From the NCBI GenBank assembly GCA_949295765.1, contig CASFMM010000001.1:1-45814 (forward strand): 45,814 nucleotides of DNA, given 5' to 3'. A model generated the notes under the pieces. That model was not told the origin of the DNA. It ran no database searches and saw nothing but the letters and a program-made list of their open reading frames with translations. This document shows, piece by piece, positions 25,177-34,409 of this stretch (its first letter is position 1; each line of letters starts with the position of its first letter). The translations under genes were made by a program, and so were the position numbers. Origin of the DNA: an uncultured Methanomassiliicoccales archaeon. Lineage in GTDB: Archaea; Thermoplasmatota; Thermoplasmata; Methanomassiliicoccales; Methanomethylophilaceae.

Positions 25177-25462
25177 ACGGGTTCCCTCGATGGACCTACT
25201 GTATGAAAAATTGAGGATGTTTAATAAGATGTCGCACCAGAGGCCCGGATCCGATGCTGGACGTCGTCCATGCAAAACCTCGCAGACCAAGAGAACACTG
25301 GAGCCGTGAGAATCAAAACGATGCGGAATCGAGGCGATTCCGAAGTTTAGCGAGTGATGAAGATTGTGGAGGTGAGTGGTCGAGGGACCACGATCCCCCC
25401 AATGAATCGCCGAAGGGGCGACTCTTGGCACTATATCGACAATCATGCTTAAATTATAACCG
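25177..25462. other. Intergenic stretch with several hairpins at the island edge
   Basis: This gap holds the TetR promoter and at least two perfect hairpins: GGAATCG/CGATTCC at 25325-25341 and GTGGTC/GACCAC at 25376-25391. A third partial one (TCGCC/GGCGA near 25408) follows. No gene is supported. The hairpins may terminate the transposase-like gene or be part of the inserted unit's end; I find no convincing terminal inverted repeat. Confidence 0.4.
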
Positions 25463-27034
25463 TTACCTGCGACCGCTTCCATCATCGACTTCGATTCCTA
25501 GGAACTCGAACATCGATTCCACATCCTTCGTCATCCTGCTCCTGTACAGGTGCCCGTTCACGTTCACGACCGTGTACCTGGATGCGGCCTGGAATATCTC
25601 CTCCGCGGATGCATGGCCCTTCCCGTATCCTTCGAACATCCTCTCCAGACGTATGCGTATCATCATGGCGGCAAGAGCGAGGAATGAGTAGCTGTACCCC
25701 GACCATTCCCTCCTGTCCAGGACCACGTCGGCGATGGGTCTCGAGTGGGCGATGACGTCCCGCTGGACCTCCAGGCAGCGGAGGCCCTCCTCCCAGGACA
25801 TGCGGTCGCTGACCAGGAGATGGATGCAGGCGCCCAACGCCAGCTGTCTGCGTTTCTTCCTGTGAACCTTCACGACCGTCCCGCCGTCCTCCCCTTCGCT
25901 CACGGATATGAACCGCGATTCCATGCTGCCGTCCGTCAGGTGCTCCCTCGCCGACTCCGGGGACATGCTCCGCAGGACGCCGACCCTGCGGCTGGTGACC
26001 CTGGCCATGTCCTTCAGAAGCCTTCCGAACTCATCCCGGTCGAACCACGCGGACGCCCTGAGGACTGCCAGGTCATCCTTCGCATCCTCGTCTTTTCCGA
26101 CGGTCACACGGAGGCCGTCGCCGTCGCGGCGGATCCCCATCCGTGTCTCCAGCACATGGTAGCTTTTCGAACCGTGCTCCCTGACCGTCCAGTCGTCGGC
26201 CAGGTCCCGGGTCAATCCGTCGAGTACGCCCTCGTCGTTCAGCATCGGGTCGGCTCCGGAGACGAAATGCACCCCGTTGTGGGCCAGTGCGGCCATCGTC
26301 TCAGGGGGCAGGGGGCCGAGGACGAACGTGTTCGTCCCCCCGGTCGCCTGCGCATGGGCCGCCGCCTTCCTCACGGACTCCGCCATGCTCATGCCCGAAG
26401 CGCTCGAGCGCAGGAACAGCGGATCGCCTTCGCTGTCGGTGACGACGAACATCGTCCTCCCGGAGACCGCCCCCGCCTGCGCATTGTACGATCCCGCATC
26501 GGCCGGCCCCCCGTGCCCCGATGCGTCGCCCAGCATGAAGATCAGCCGCTCGGTCCGCTCACGCGTGCCGGAGTAGACCGATGACAACCTGGTGTGGAAA
26601 TCGCCCAGGGCACGGTCGATGTCCCTGGCGGTGAGGTCCCCCTTCCCGATTATGTCGTCGAGGTAGTACTTGGAGGCGTATCCGGTGTAGTCCGAGCTGT
26701 ACAGCGGGTTCACGGCGATGGCCAGGACCAGGGCGTAGACGACCTTCGAGTCCTCCCCGAACGTCATGTCCAGATACTCCGGGATCCCCAGGGCCTCGGC
26801 CACCCTCCTCGCTATCAGGACGTTGCCGAGCTCCTTGCATTCGAACTCGCCGTCGTGAATCTGGGCAAGGAATGTCTCCGGAGGGACCTTCTTCGGAGTG
26901 ACCAGACCCGTCTCGGGGTCGAGTATGCCGACGTACCTCTTGGTCACGGCCGGATTCCTTCTTCCCTTGATCCTTCTGGATGTGTATAAGTACACGTAAT
27001 CCTTATTCCCACGCTTTACAGTGATGACCTTCAT
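25463..27034 (-). CDS. IS1634/IS4-like transposase homologue (paralogue 1)
   Basis: This 523-residue protein begins VKRGNKDYVYLYTSRRIKGR, an N-terminal beta-rich DNA-binding region shared with two paralogues in the window. The central ALGIPEYLDMTFG block and helix (LGDFHTRLSSVYSG) resemble IS1634 transposases. The catalytic acids are not in place: the first Asp may be the LGDASG, but the VxADRG segment reads TFVLGPLPPE. It is therefore probably inactive or repurposed. A TATA-like TGTATAAG stands about 25 bases before the ATG. Confidence 0.72.
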   Translation of the reverse strand: MKVITVKRGNKDYVYLYTSRRIKGRRNPAVTKRYVGILDPETGLVTPKKVPPETFLAQIHDGEFECKELGNVLIARRVAEALGIPEYLDMTFGEDSKVVYALVLAIAVNPLYSSDYTGYASKYYLDDIIGKGDLTARDIDRALGDFHTRLSSVYSGTRERTERLIFMLGDASGHGGPADAGSYNAQAGAVSGRTMFVVTDSEGDPLFLRSSASGMSMAESVRKAAAHAQATGGTNTFVLGPLPPETMAALAHNGVHFVSGADPMLNDEGVLDGLTRDLADDWTVREHGSKSYHVLETRMGIRRDGDGLRVTVGKDEDAKDDLAVLRASAWFDRDEFGRLLKDMARVTSRRVGVLRSMSPESAREHLTDGSMESRFISVSEGEDGGTVVKVHRKKRRQLALGACIHLLVSDRMSWEEGLRCLEVQRDVIAHSRPIADVVLDRREWSGYSYSFLALAAMMIRIRLERMFEGYGKGHASAEEIFQAASRYTVVNVNGHLYRSRMTKDVESMFEFLGIEVDDGSGRR

Positions 27035-27133
27035 GGTGTGTTTTTGTACTTATACATGATTTTGAAATAATTTTCGTTAAAAAACTTCCATTTAAATATG
27101 CGATTATTCGATGATTTCCATGGAGGTGAATAA

Positions 27134-28222
27134 ATGACCGATAGAATTGGCTTGAAGGTTGCCTGCATGGCAATCGTCCTGTGCATGGTCACAGTACCTT
27201 TCGGCATGTCCCTGGACGCCGAATCCACTGATGACTATGATATCATAGACGATGATATGGAAGCGTGCTACACCACGACAGAAACCATAGACTATCGTAA
27301 TTCGAAGGTGAACGCATCACTTGCGGTCGGTACTTGGAATGGTTACTGGATCGAGGCTCGTGATTCTTGGGAATACAACTTCAAGATCGGTGGCATGGGT
27401 GTCTCCGGTATCGATTGTATAGACGGTGCTTCGATGAAGGTGGAAGGGCCACAGAGTTATTCAGAAATCAGATTGTCCGATATGGAGGCATACATCGGTT
27501 GTGCCCCACGCTCAGAAGAATTTGAAGCTGACATGATGGATGGAATATCACAACTCGTAGTGGACATCCTTTTGGCCCTTGTTCCTGTTGACGATGCTTT
27601 CGAAGATATCTGGACTGTGGCATCAGATGTGCTATCGTTGTTAGGGGCAGGTTGTGACCATATGGATGATGATAAGCTGAATTACTTCAACTATTCCTGG
27701 GAATGGACAAGCCCTATTGCCGAAACTGTTCAGCAGGTATGGATTGTCGCGGATTTGGATCCGAATGTAACCCAGAGTTTCGAAGTGGAGTACACTTTGA
27801 GTGGTGATTTCGGTTCGATCACAACCAGTGCTCTGAGGATGACTATAACCTCGCCGATAACCGCTGGAGATCCCAGTAGTCTGACTCCTGCTGAAAGGGA
27901 GTCTGCTGGAATCATGACCGTGCAGAGGGAAGATATCATCACGTATGCTACCGAACTGAACCTGACCTCCGAAGATGTTATCCAGCTTCTTTCAACCGAT
28001 GAACAGGAGTTCTACTTTGCTACTTCGGTTCCGACCTGTGAACTCATCACAACTTCAGATGATGGTATCAGAGATGTCCAACCTGTGACAGACATTTTGG
28101 AGACAGGAATAATTCCAGATGTCCGGTCCCCAGACGTTGTCGATTCTTTCGAGGCCTATCAGACAGGCTCGGCCATCTCGTCGTTTCGGCATTCCGTTCT
28201 GACGGTGAGTAACAATCCATGA
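27134..28222 (+). CDS. Secreted protein of unknown function, 362 aa
   Basis: This is an extracellular protein with an N-terminal signal sequence (LKVACMAIVLCMVTVPFGMSLDA, probable cleavage after DA near residue 30). The mature part is acidic and Cys-containing, without recognisable domains. A perfect Shine-Dalgarno GGAGGTGA is five bases before the ATG, in contrast to the leaderless genes of the backbone. The sequence is visibly richer in A and T than the backbone genes. It may form an operon with the two following genes, the first anchored and the second secreted. Confidence 0.8.
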   Translation: MTDRIGLKVACMAIVLCMVTVPFGMSLDAESTDDYDIIDDDMEACYTTTETIDYRNSKVNASLAVGTWNGYWIEARDSWEYNFKIGGMGVSGIDCIDGASMKVEGPQSYSEIRLSDMEAYIGCAPRSEEFEADMMDGISQLVVDILLALVPVDDAFEDIWTVASDVLSLLGAGCDHMDDDKLNYFNYSWEWTSPIAETVQQVWIVADLDPNVTQSFEVEYTLSGDFGSITTSALRMTITSPITAGDPSSLTPAERESAGIMTVQREDIITYATELNLTSEDVIQLLSTDEQEFYFATSVPTCELITTSDDGIRDVQPVTDILETGIIPDVRSPDVVDSFEAYQTGSAISSFRHSVLTVSNNP

Positions 28223-28345
28223 TCCGACGGAGGTACAGACAACATCGAATTGTTGTAAAATCCATGGAACTAATCAATGCACATCGGGCCGGAGTTGATC
28301 GACAGTCAATGTCTTCAGTCTCTGGTTATGAACAATGGGGGTTCG

Positions 28346-28951
28346 ATGATGAGGAACGAATACAAGTGGATGGTGGCGATCGTCGCGGTCGCCATCGTGG
28401 TCATAGCCGCGGCCGCACTCTACCTCTCGGATCGTGACGACGGCGACGGAATCCAGAAACATCCTGACAGGTACCCCGGGACGGTCTCCGTAGAGAGCTT
28501 CGAACTGAACAGCGAGACGTACGGTACCTGGATAGCCGGAACCGTCACCGTGTACAGATCAGGCGGCGGGTTCGAAGGTGACATCGCCCTGCGGTACTAC
28601 CATGACCCTGAGGATCCGAACTACATGCAGGTCTACCTGGGTTCCGAGTTCGTCATGACCGAATACGGAACGGACCATCATGACGGTTGTTACAACACCA
28701 CGACGATGTCCTGGGGTCCGGCGGATCCGGATCATGTCGGTTCTGGAATGTGGATAGAACGTTCGGAATGCCCGTACAGGGACGACGGTGCTGTCGCAAT
28801 CCATTTTGAGTCCACATACTGCCTGGATCCGGAACAGACCCAGTCCAGGTTCGTGATGAGCCTCGGCAACAATGCCGAGAACCTGGATCTTTTCGTGGAC
28901 CTGCCTTGGGCAGATGACGGGAACATGGAAACATCGATTGAAACCGATTGA
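28346..28951 (+). CDS. Membrane-anchored surface protein, about 201 aa
   Basis: This protein has a short basic N-terminus (MMRNEYK), a single transmembrane helix (WMVAIVAVAIVVIAAAALYL) and an outside domain of about 160 residues. The start is chosen to leave this typical signal anchor; 28346 or 28349 both fit. The domain has a beta-rich pattern and several Cys (HHDGCYNTTT, RSECPY, STYCLD). No family recognised. It ends 22 bases before the next gene. Confidence 0.72.
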   Translation: MMRNEYKWMVAIVAVAIVVIAAAALYLSDRDDGDGIQKHPDRYPGTVSVESFELNSETYGTWIAGTVTVYRSGGGFEGDIALRYYHDPEDPNYMQVYLGSEFVMTEYGTDHHDGCYNTTTMSWGPADPDHVGSGMWIERSECPYRDDGAVAIHFESTYCLDPEQTQSRFVMSLGNNAENLDLFVDLPWADDGNMETSIETD

Positions 28952-28973
28952 AAAGATATGGAGGTAACAGAAT

Positions 28974-30098
28974 ATGAACAAGTTGATCGTCATGGGGGTT
29001 TTGGCGGCTTTCCTAGCCGCCTGTCTGTTCCCATGTATGGCAATCACGGACGGTGCCGAGACGGGAGACTCTGCCTCGGCGGAGGCGTCCGAAGAGTCCC
29101 GCAGCATCGTCGTGCTGACGGACCAGCCGATGACGAGATCCAACGGCTATGGCGACGATGTGAGATTCCAGAGCACTTTCGAGTCCATAAGCCCAGAGGA
29201 CATCGTCGTCATCGACGGGCTGTGGATCGAGAATCAGGACCAGAACACGGTGTACGGCGATGTGAAGGCATTGGTCGACGTTGGGAACCCGGTGCTGTTG
29301 GCAGCGGATTCGTACGATGCCATCTCCACAGACAGGTTGGGATACTCCACGGGATTCTCCTCCTCCGCAGATGTCTACGGCATAATGGTGGATCCCGTAT
29401 CCGGGACGACGTACTGCTACAGCGTATCGGATTCCGATGATACCGAGGCGTTCGAGACCGCACTTCAGTGGGTCGACGATTGCAGGTCGGAGACAGTCCT
29501 TGCAAGAGCCAGTAACTCCGTTACTGCACCTGTGCTCTTTGCGGTGACTGAATCGAGAGACAGTTTCGGTACGACCGTGGCCGAATCCAAGCACACCAAG
29601 TATACGATAGACGACAATACCGCACTCATCATGACCGAGTACAACTACTCGGCAGACCCGGATACGGAGGACTCCATATGGGACTACTCGATCTCGGTCG
29701 CCGATATGGAGATTCGCTGCGACCATCTGGATTCGGACCTCCTCGACCATGGCCCCACGTCATCGAGTTCTGAAACCTATGTCGTCGACATCTTTGCCGA
29801 GGACGAGGAATCGGGCGTGTCGGCAAGTGGCAGTTGGAGCTACACCATGAAGGATTCGGAACTGGAGGATAAGTCCAGGAACGAGATCTTCGACATCTTC
29901 CACGAGATCGATGAGCACGGTGACGACAAGCTCAGCACCAAGGTGATGAAGCCCGGAACCATCAGTATAGCTACCAAGGGCAACAACCCGTACCTCTACC
30001 ATGAGACCGAGTACTACAACGCGTGCTTCTACAAGGACAGGGTCGCGTTGGACAAGTACGTCGATTGCGACTCCGACCTCATAGTCAGCATCATCTGA
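28974..30098 (+). CDS. Secreted protein, 374 aa, paralogue of the one at 30952
   Basis: The protein has a signal sequence (LIVMGVLAAFLAACLFPCMAITDG) and an extracellular acidic domain. Residues about 60-165 align by eye to the 383-residue protein on the opposite strand: both hold VYG/EYG, then GNPVLLAADSYDAI or GTPVAVVGGGYEVV, then YGIMVDPVSG/YGIRYDPEAD and YCYSVS/YVYSVS, and later HGPTSSSSET/YGPTTESGSS. The Shine-Dalgarno GGAGGT lies just upstream. Function unknown; the first domain looks like a Rossmann-like cell-wall-binding (CWB2-type) fold, a weak guess. Confidence 0.78.
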   Translation: MNKLIVMGVLAAFLAACLFPCMAITDGAETGDSASAEASEESRSIVVLTDQPMTRSNGYGDDVRFQSTFESISPEDIVVIDGLWIENQDQNTVYGDVKALVDVGNPVLLAADSYDAISTDRLGYSTGFSSSADVYGIMVDPVSGTTYCYSVSDSDDTEAFETALQWVDDCRSETVLARASNSVTAPVLFAVTESRDSFGTTVAESKHTKYTIDDNTALIMTEYNYSADPDTEDSIWDYSISVADMEIRCDHLDSDLLDHGPTSSSSETYVVDIFAEDEESGVSASGSWSYTMKDSELEDKSRNEIFDIFHEIDEHGDDKLSTKVMKPGTISIATKGNNPYLYHETEYYNACFYKDRVALDKYVDCDSDLIVSII

Positions 30099-30118
30099 GC
30101 CGTAATCGACTACCAAAA

Positions 30119-30138
30119 CAGGGGGCTCATCCCCCCTG
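30119..30138 (+). terminator. Terminator of the secreted-protein genes
   Basis: CAGGGGG at 30119-30125 pairs with CCCCCTG at 30132-30138, 21 bases after the stop of the 374-residue protein. Confidence 0.55.
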
Positions 30139-30388
30139 CTTCCCTATCACCGTCTTCAGTGACGCATTCTCCACCATCCGATCCTTCCCGGTATATTCGA
30201 TTCCATCCGCTGCGTCTGTATCGTCTGCCAATGTGGAACCACGTAAAATGCTCAATTTTGTTGGACCTGTTCCGTCCATATCCATGGAATGGACGCGATG
30301 GCCAATGTCCCATCGCGATCGGAAGCAAACATCGGTCCGGATCCTTGGAAGCGGACCGATTCGGGGTTAAAAAAAGATGGGGAAGATG
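30139..30388. other. Gene-free gap between convergent units
   Basis: No supported gene. The only structure I see is the run of seven A at 30369-30375 that serves the reverse-strand terminator as its T-tract. Composition is mixed, and no relation to known repeats was recognised. Confidence 0.3.
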
Positions 30389-30408
30389 GAGGTCGCCGAA
30401 GCGACCTC
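30389..30408 (-). terminator. UUCG-loop terminator of the small-membrane-protein operon (copy 1)
   Basis: GAGGTCGC at 30389-30396 pairs with GCGACCTC at 30401-30408; on the reverse strand the loop is TTCG. A pyrimidine-rich stretch ending in seven T (complement of 30369-30375) follows. A decayed version of the same hairpin lies at about 33911-33922. Confidence 0.65.
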
Positions 30409-30870
30409 TGTTTGCTCTCAGAGGCTCTCGTTGTAACCGTCCACCAGACTCTTGGTGTGGACCAGGGCCACCAGCCATACGACGACCATGACTATCAGCC
30501 ACAGATAGGGGCCGAAGTCCGTCGGTGGATCTATCCTGTACCCGTAGGCCGTCAGGTCGAAGGACTCCAGCACCAGGTTGTCGAATGTGAAGAACGCCAG
30601 GACCATCTAGACGATCATTATCGGGACCCCGACCTTCATCCTGTCCATGTACAGCTGCCCCATCCCTGGGAGGAAGATGGAGAACAGCAGGGCGACGGTG
30701 TCACTCTTCCTGAACTTTATCTGCTCCGTCATGATCTCCCGATCACTTCTCATCCTTGGTCAGGGCCGCACCAGCGATCCCCGCGATCAACAACACCGCT
30801 CCGATCCCCAACAGGATGGGGGAGAGCATGTTGAACACATCGTTGTACGGTGCGTACAGCTCGTAGGCAC
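30408..30870. repeat. Duplicated two-gene module, copy 1
   Basis: This segment is nearly identical to 38177-38660 in the same orientation, offset by about 7.77 kb. Identity is highest inside the two small coding regions, and lower in the 10-15 bases between them. It fades beyond about 30870, where the 5' part of the 70-residue gene has diverged. A third, much-decayed copy of the first gene lies at 33934-34150. Confidence 0.9.
30418..30732 (-). pseudogene. TM2-like small membrane protein interrupted by an amber codon
   Basis: This reading frame is equivalent to the intact 104-residue protein at 38187-38501, starting MTEQIKFRKSDTVALLF. The Trp codon (TGG) 42 residues in is TAG here (30607-30609), otherwise the frame is open to the TGA at 30418. 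Protein features are a TM2-like opening (KSDTVALLFSIFLPGMGQLY) and a C-terminal helix ending LVDGYNESL. Either it is a recent nonsense mutant, or the TAG is read as pyrrolysine, which is possible in this lineage. It follows the 70-residue gene by 10 bases. Confidence 0.75.
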
Positions 30871-30955
30871 AGCCACAGGTCGCTGACCCTATAATCGATA
30901 GGAGGAGGCCCTCCACTCCGAACCTCAGCCATTCCAGTCTACTTGTATTCTTCAT
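30743..30955 (-). CDS. Small two-helix membrane protein, 70 aa (copy 1)
   Basis: The protein has a basic N-terminus (MKNTSRLEWLRF), a helix with a Cys-rich motif (SATCGCAYELY), a loop (APYNDVFNML) and a second helix (PILLGIGAVLLIAGIAGAAL). Its start overlaps the stop of the 383-residue secreted protein (ATGA), so the two are translationally coupled. It is near-identical in its C-terminal two thirds to the protein at 38517. No family recognised. The conserved YAPYND loop and CxC may be functional. Confidence 0.82.
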   Translation of the reverse strand: MKNTSRLEWLRFGVEGLLLSIIGSATCGCAYELYAPYNDVFNMLSPILLGIGAVLLIAGIAGAALTKDEK

Positions 30956-32103
30956 TGTGAAATCTCCACCTCTATCGGGAATGAGAAGTTAGTGAATGTG
31001 TTGTGCCAGTGTCCGTGTATAACGACGTTGCAGAACTGGGCCTTATAGTTGTCGACTGCATGGTACGCTCCGTCACCATCGGTGCTCACGGCAACAACTA
31101 GGCCAGGCTCTACCATCAACGTGTTGTATCCTGAATTGGTGCATTCGTTTATATCGTAATTCACTTCGAAATGCTCAGTTTCCAGATCACTTCCGTCCAC
31201 AGAGGTGACATCATTGTACGAATGACTCCATGATGCTTCGAAACCAACCGTCACCGAGGGCTTCCCGTCATATCCTACTGTGGCTCCTGCATTAAAACTG
31301 ACGCTTGATGATCCGGACTCCGTTGTAGGGCCATAATCGCAGATCCTCTGATACTTGCCATATGTAGGGTCCGAGGACACATCGGACGACACGCCCAGCA
31401 GGGACTTGGAGTGACCTCCGTTGGCTATACCCTGTATCTTGTAATGGGCCATGTAGAAGTTGTAATTGTCGCTCGAATCCTCTATTGCATAATAGGCCGT
31501 GCTTATATTGACCTTTCCGAAGCTGCCGCAGTTCTCGGTGTGCTCGTACACCTTCGCTCCACCGACACCTTCCAGAATCTCAACGTCTGCGGAATAAACG
31601 GTGTTCATCAATGAGTACATCTCCAGCGCAACTTCGGCTTCGGTCTCGAACCCGGATACACTGTAAACATACTGAACATCCGCTTCTGGATCGTAACGGA
31701 TGCCGTATGCCTGCATGTCCGCGGACGTCGCATTGAATCCCAATGTCTTTCCGATGGCGGTTACGACTTCGTATCCGCCCCCGACTACAGCAACGGGTGT
31801 TCCGTTGTAAACCGCTTGTTCGATTTCACCATATTCGATAGAGCCATGCATAACTGCATCGCTACCTATAAGGTAACAACCATTGTCGATGGAAATATTG
31901 TCAGACACCTCCACCAGATCAGAGTACTTGTTCAGCGTCTTTACTACTTCATCTGTTGTTTGATATCCAACTACTGTTACCGGTTTATCCTCGACGTAGA
32001 CCTGCTCGACTTCGACGTCGGCGTCTATGCCGTTGATGCACGGCACGAGCATGCACAGCACCATGAGTGCCGAGATGCCCATAGCCTTAGCTATTATACT
32101 CAT
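30952..32103 (-). CDS. Secreted protein, 383 aa, paralogue of the one at 28974
   Basis: The protein has a signal sequence (AKAMGISALMVLCMLVPCINGID) and a long extracellular part. A perfect Shine-Dalgarno (GAGGTGATT) stands five bases upstream. Residues about 60-150 share the YG-x-DP and YSVS landmarks with the 374-residue paralogue. The C-terminal third differs and ends with HGHWHNTFTNFSFPIEVEI, a His-containing strand. The gene leads an operon with the 70-residue membrane protein (overlapping ATGA) and the amber-interrupted TM2-like gene. Function unknown. Confidence 0.8.
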   Translation of the reverse strand: MSIIAKAMGISALMVLCMLVPCINGIDADVEVEQVYVEDKPVTVVGYQTTDEVVKTLNKYSDLVEVSDNISIDNGCYLIGSDAVMHGSIEYGEIEQAVYNGTPVAVVGGGYEVVTAIGKTLGFNATSADMQAYGIRYDPEADVQYVYSVSGFETEAEVALEMYSLMNTVYSADVEILEGVGGAKVYEHTENCGSFGKVNISTAYYAIEDSSDNYNFYMAHYKIQGIANGGHSKSLLGVSSDVSSDPTYGKYQRICDYGPTTESGSSSVSFNAGATVGYDGKPSVTVGFEASWSHSYNDVTSVDGSDLETEHFEVNYDINECTNSGYNTLMVEPGLVVAVSTDGDGAYHAVDNYKAQFCNVVIHGHWHNTFTNFSFPIEVEISQ

Positions 32104-32283
32104 TTTTAATCACCTCAGATTTCTTTCGAAGGATTGAACGATGGAGTTGCATCCATTTTCCATCGCTATCTTCAAAGTCTGAATAGAGATATATAAATGA
32201 ATTTATTATAATACAGATTATTATTTCTTAAGTAGCTTGCAATTAAAATTATGTATTTATATTATTTAGCTACATATGTCATT

Positions 32284-33867
32284 ATGAAGATATCATATAT
32301 CGAACGAAACGGCAGAAGGTATGCCTACACATGCACCTCTCGCAGGATTCCCGGCAGGAAGAACCCGGTCTCGGAGATGACGTATCTAGGTGTAGTCGAC
32401 CCAGTGTCGGGGGAGATCATCCCCAAAAAGAGTAGAATTCCGAAACCAGTGTCTGTTCCGGATGAGATAGACATGAAGAGCTTCGGAGATGCTCTGCTCG
32501 TCATGACTGTCGCCGAAAGACTCGGGATCATCGAAGATTTAGAGATCGCATTCGGGGAGCGTCACCGCATGATTCTGGCCATCGCCCTGGCCGAAGCCAT
32601 CCGTCCGTCGCACATAGACCTGATCGATGCGGTCCTCAAATCGTCGTTAATCCCCGAGCTGCTCGGGATTCAACCGTCCGAGATCTCGAAGAAGAACGTC
32701 ATGAGGACAGTGAACTCCATTGACCGCGACTCCATGAATGAATTCTTCAGACTACGGTGGATGAGGGACGGAGGGAGAGCTATGGTATTCTCGCACCCTG
32801 TATCACTTTCCGATAACTCGTATGACACACTCGGAGACCTGAGCGGACTCGCAGATCTGGATGACGCTACGATTTCCATAGTGACGAGTGCCGACGGGAC
32901 CATGGTCGGGTTCTCGTTCGTACAGCGCCCCCCTGCCGATGTCTCTCACGTAATCGAGATGGCAGAACTCATGAGATCCGTCGGCATAGATTGCACCTAT
33001 GTGTCAAGCACCTCCGTATCGGCCTCCGTGAGATTGGACGAACTAATTCTCCACGACATCGACTTCGTTATCCCATACTCCGTTGCGTCCCCTCAGTTCC
33101 GTAGCCTATCCTACAACTGCAACGACCTCCAGGATTCACAGTACACACTCGAACACGATGGAACCCCGTACCAGATGAAGGAAAGCTCTGCAGAACTGAT
33201 GATGGGAGAAGGCAGATACACCCTGGCACCCACGAGAGGACTTTGTGCTGACACACAGGGCGTGTCGCTGAAATCGTTCATGGTGTTTGACCCCCGCATA
33301 AACAGGGAGGCGGTAAAATCCATGAGTAGTCTCGTCAGAAGCCTGACTGCCCGGCTTGACGGCATCGCAACGGATGATCCGGAGATGACACTGTCGGCGT
33401 CGGCGGGACAGCTAGCCCACATGCTAAGATACACCAGGAAATCAGATGGAACTCTGTCTGTGTCCGTGAAGAGAGGTGCTATGGCGGATTTTCGCGAGAA
33501 CGCCGGGAAGGCGCTGATCCTGACCCGTATATCATCATGGGACGATATAATCAGGGCTCGTGAGACGCTGAAAAGCATCAACACCGTCACCGGAGAGTTC
33601 TACAAAAGATCCAGATGGATGTTGAAGTACGTCGGTAAGAACGTCGACATTGAGGGACAGATGTTTGAAGAGTTCATAGCGCTCCTAATCTATGATTCGA
33701 TGCACAGAACGTTAGAATCCTGCAGGAAAAATGACAGTATAGAGGAAATCATGTTCATCGCATCCACATATCAGAAAGCGACGATTGGCGGAAAAACAGT
33801 CCGTAGCCCCATGAACGGGAAGCTGAGGAAGGTATTCGACATCTTTGGATTGGACTCAGATACGTGA
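32284..33867 (+). CDS. Transposase-like protein (paralogue 2)
   Basis: This 527-residue protein starts MKISYIERNGRRYAYTCTSR, the same opening as paralogues 1 and 3, followed by the shared YLGVVDPVSGEIIPKK. The DDE acids are not evident: the position of VxADRG reads CTYVSSTS, and the first Asp position reads VFSHPVS. The C-terminus (GGKTVRSPMNGKLRKVFDIFGLD) matches the ends of the other two. The 5' flank is very A+T rich. It is AT-richer than paralogue 1. Probably inactive as a transposase; a DNA-binding or regulatory use is conceivable. Confidence 0.72.
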   Translation: MKISYIERNGRRYAYTCTSRRIPGRKNPVSEMTYLGVVDPVSGEIIPKKSRIPKPVSVPDEIDMKSFGDALLVMTVAERLGIIEDLEIAFGERHRMILAIALAEAIRPSHIDLIDAVLKSSLIPELLGIQPSEISKKNVMRTVNSIDRDSMNEFFRLRWMRDGGRAMVFSHPVSLSDNSYDTLGDLSGLADLDDATISIVTSADGTMVGFSFVQRPPADVSHVIEMAELMRSVGIDCTYVSSTSVSASVRLDELILHDIDFVIPYSVASPQFRSLSYNCNDLQDSQYTLEHDGTPYQMKESSAELMMGEGRYTLAPTRGLCADTQGVSLKSFMVFDPRINREAVKSMSSLVRSLTARLDGIATDDPEMTLSASAGQLAHMLRYTRKSDGTLSVSVKRGAMADFRENAGKALILTRISSWDDIIRARETLKSINTVTGEFYKRSRWMLKYVGKNVDIEGQMFEEFIALLIYDSMHRTLESCRKNDSIEEIMFIASTYQKATIGGKTVRSPMNGKLRKVFDIFGLDSDT

Positions 33868-33933
33868 GTTCTGCAATAGGTTAGACAATCCGGTAAGTGG
33901 AATTAAAGATCGTCGAAGCGACATTGGTTAATT

Positions 33934-34150
33934 CCTAGAGACTCTTGTTGTACCTGTCGACAAGCGTTCATATGTACGGAAGCCACAAGCCATACGACGA
34001 CCTGCCGTCAGCCAAATGTAAAGACCGAACCCTGTGGCGAATCAATCCTGTACCGTAAGACGCCAGATCTATGGGCTCAAGTATGAGATCATCGTACATT
34101 TGTATAGAACAGGATCATCATCCATACGATCAGCATCAGAGCCCGATGTA
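33934..34150 (-). pseudogene. Decayed third copy of the TM2-like gene
   Basis: This stretch aligns through most of its length to 30411-30630, with landmarks AGCCATACGACGACC, CAATCCTGTACC and CATACGATCA. The C-terminal residues can still be read (LVDRYNKSL then TAG) but at least one base is lost before them, and the frame is broken throughout. A relic of the terminator hairpin precedes it at about 33911. It shows that the module was present at least three times. Confidence 0.75.
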
Positions 34151-34409
34151 CTTCTTACGGAGACGGGGGTTGAACGCCCCGGGACCGACTTGGACGTGTA
34201 CCAGTATACGTATCTCTTTCCGCCTCTGGTGATGAGCCTGACTCCCATGGTTGGAAATAGGCACTCCCGATATTCAATGGTTCGAACGCCGGAACCCTCC
34301 GATGCACTCCGAATCTTGTTTCACACGATCCGAATCGGCCGAGGTCTCTTTGGTAGACACTATGCGCGCCACATCCTTCGAGATATCCCCAGCCCCATGC
34401 CGGATGCCT

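Noticed and set aside
25177-25462. Attachment-site copy of the tRNA-Ala 3' end at the left island edge
   Set aside because: I looked for the T-arm/acceptor sequence and saw no match, so the island border stays undefined.
25442-27060. AATCATG/CATGATT as terminal inverted repeats of paralogue 1
   Set aside because: The match is only 7-8 bases in an A+T-rich context, with no target duplication.
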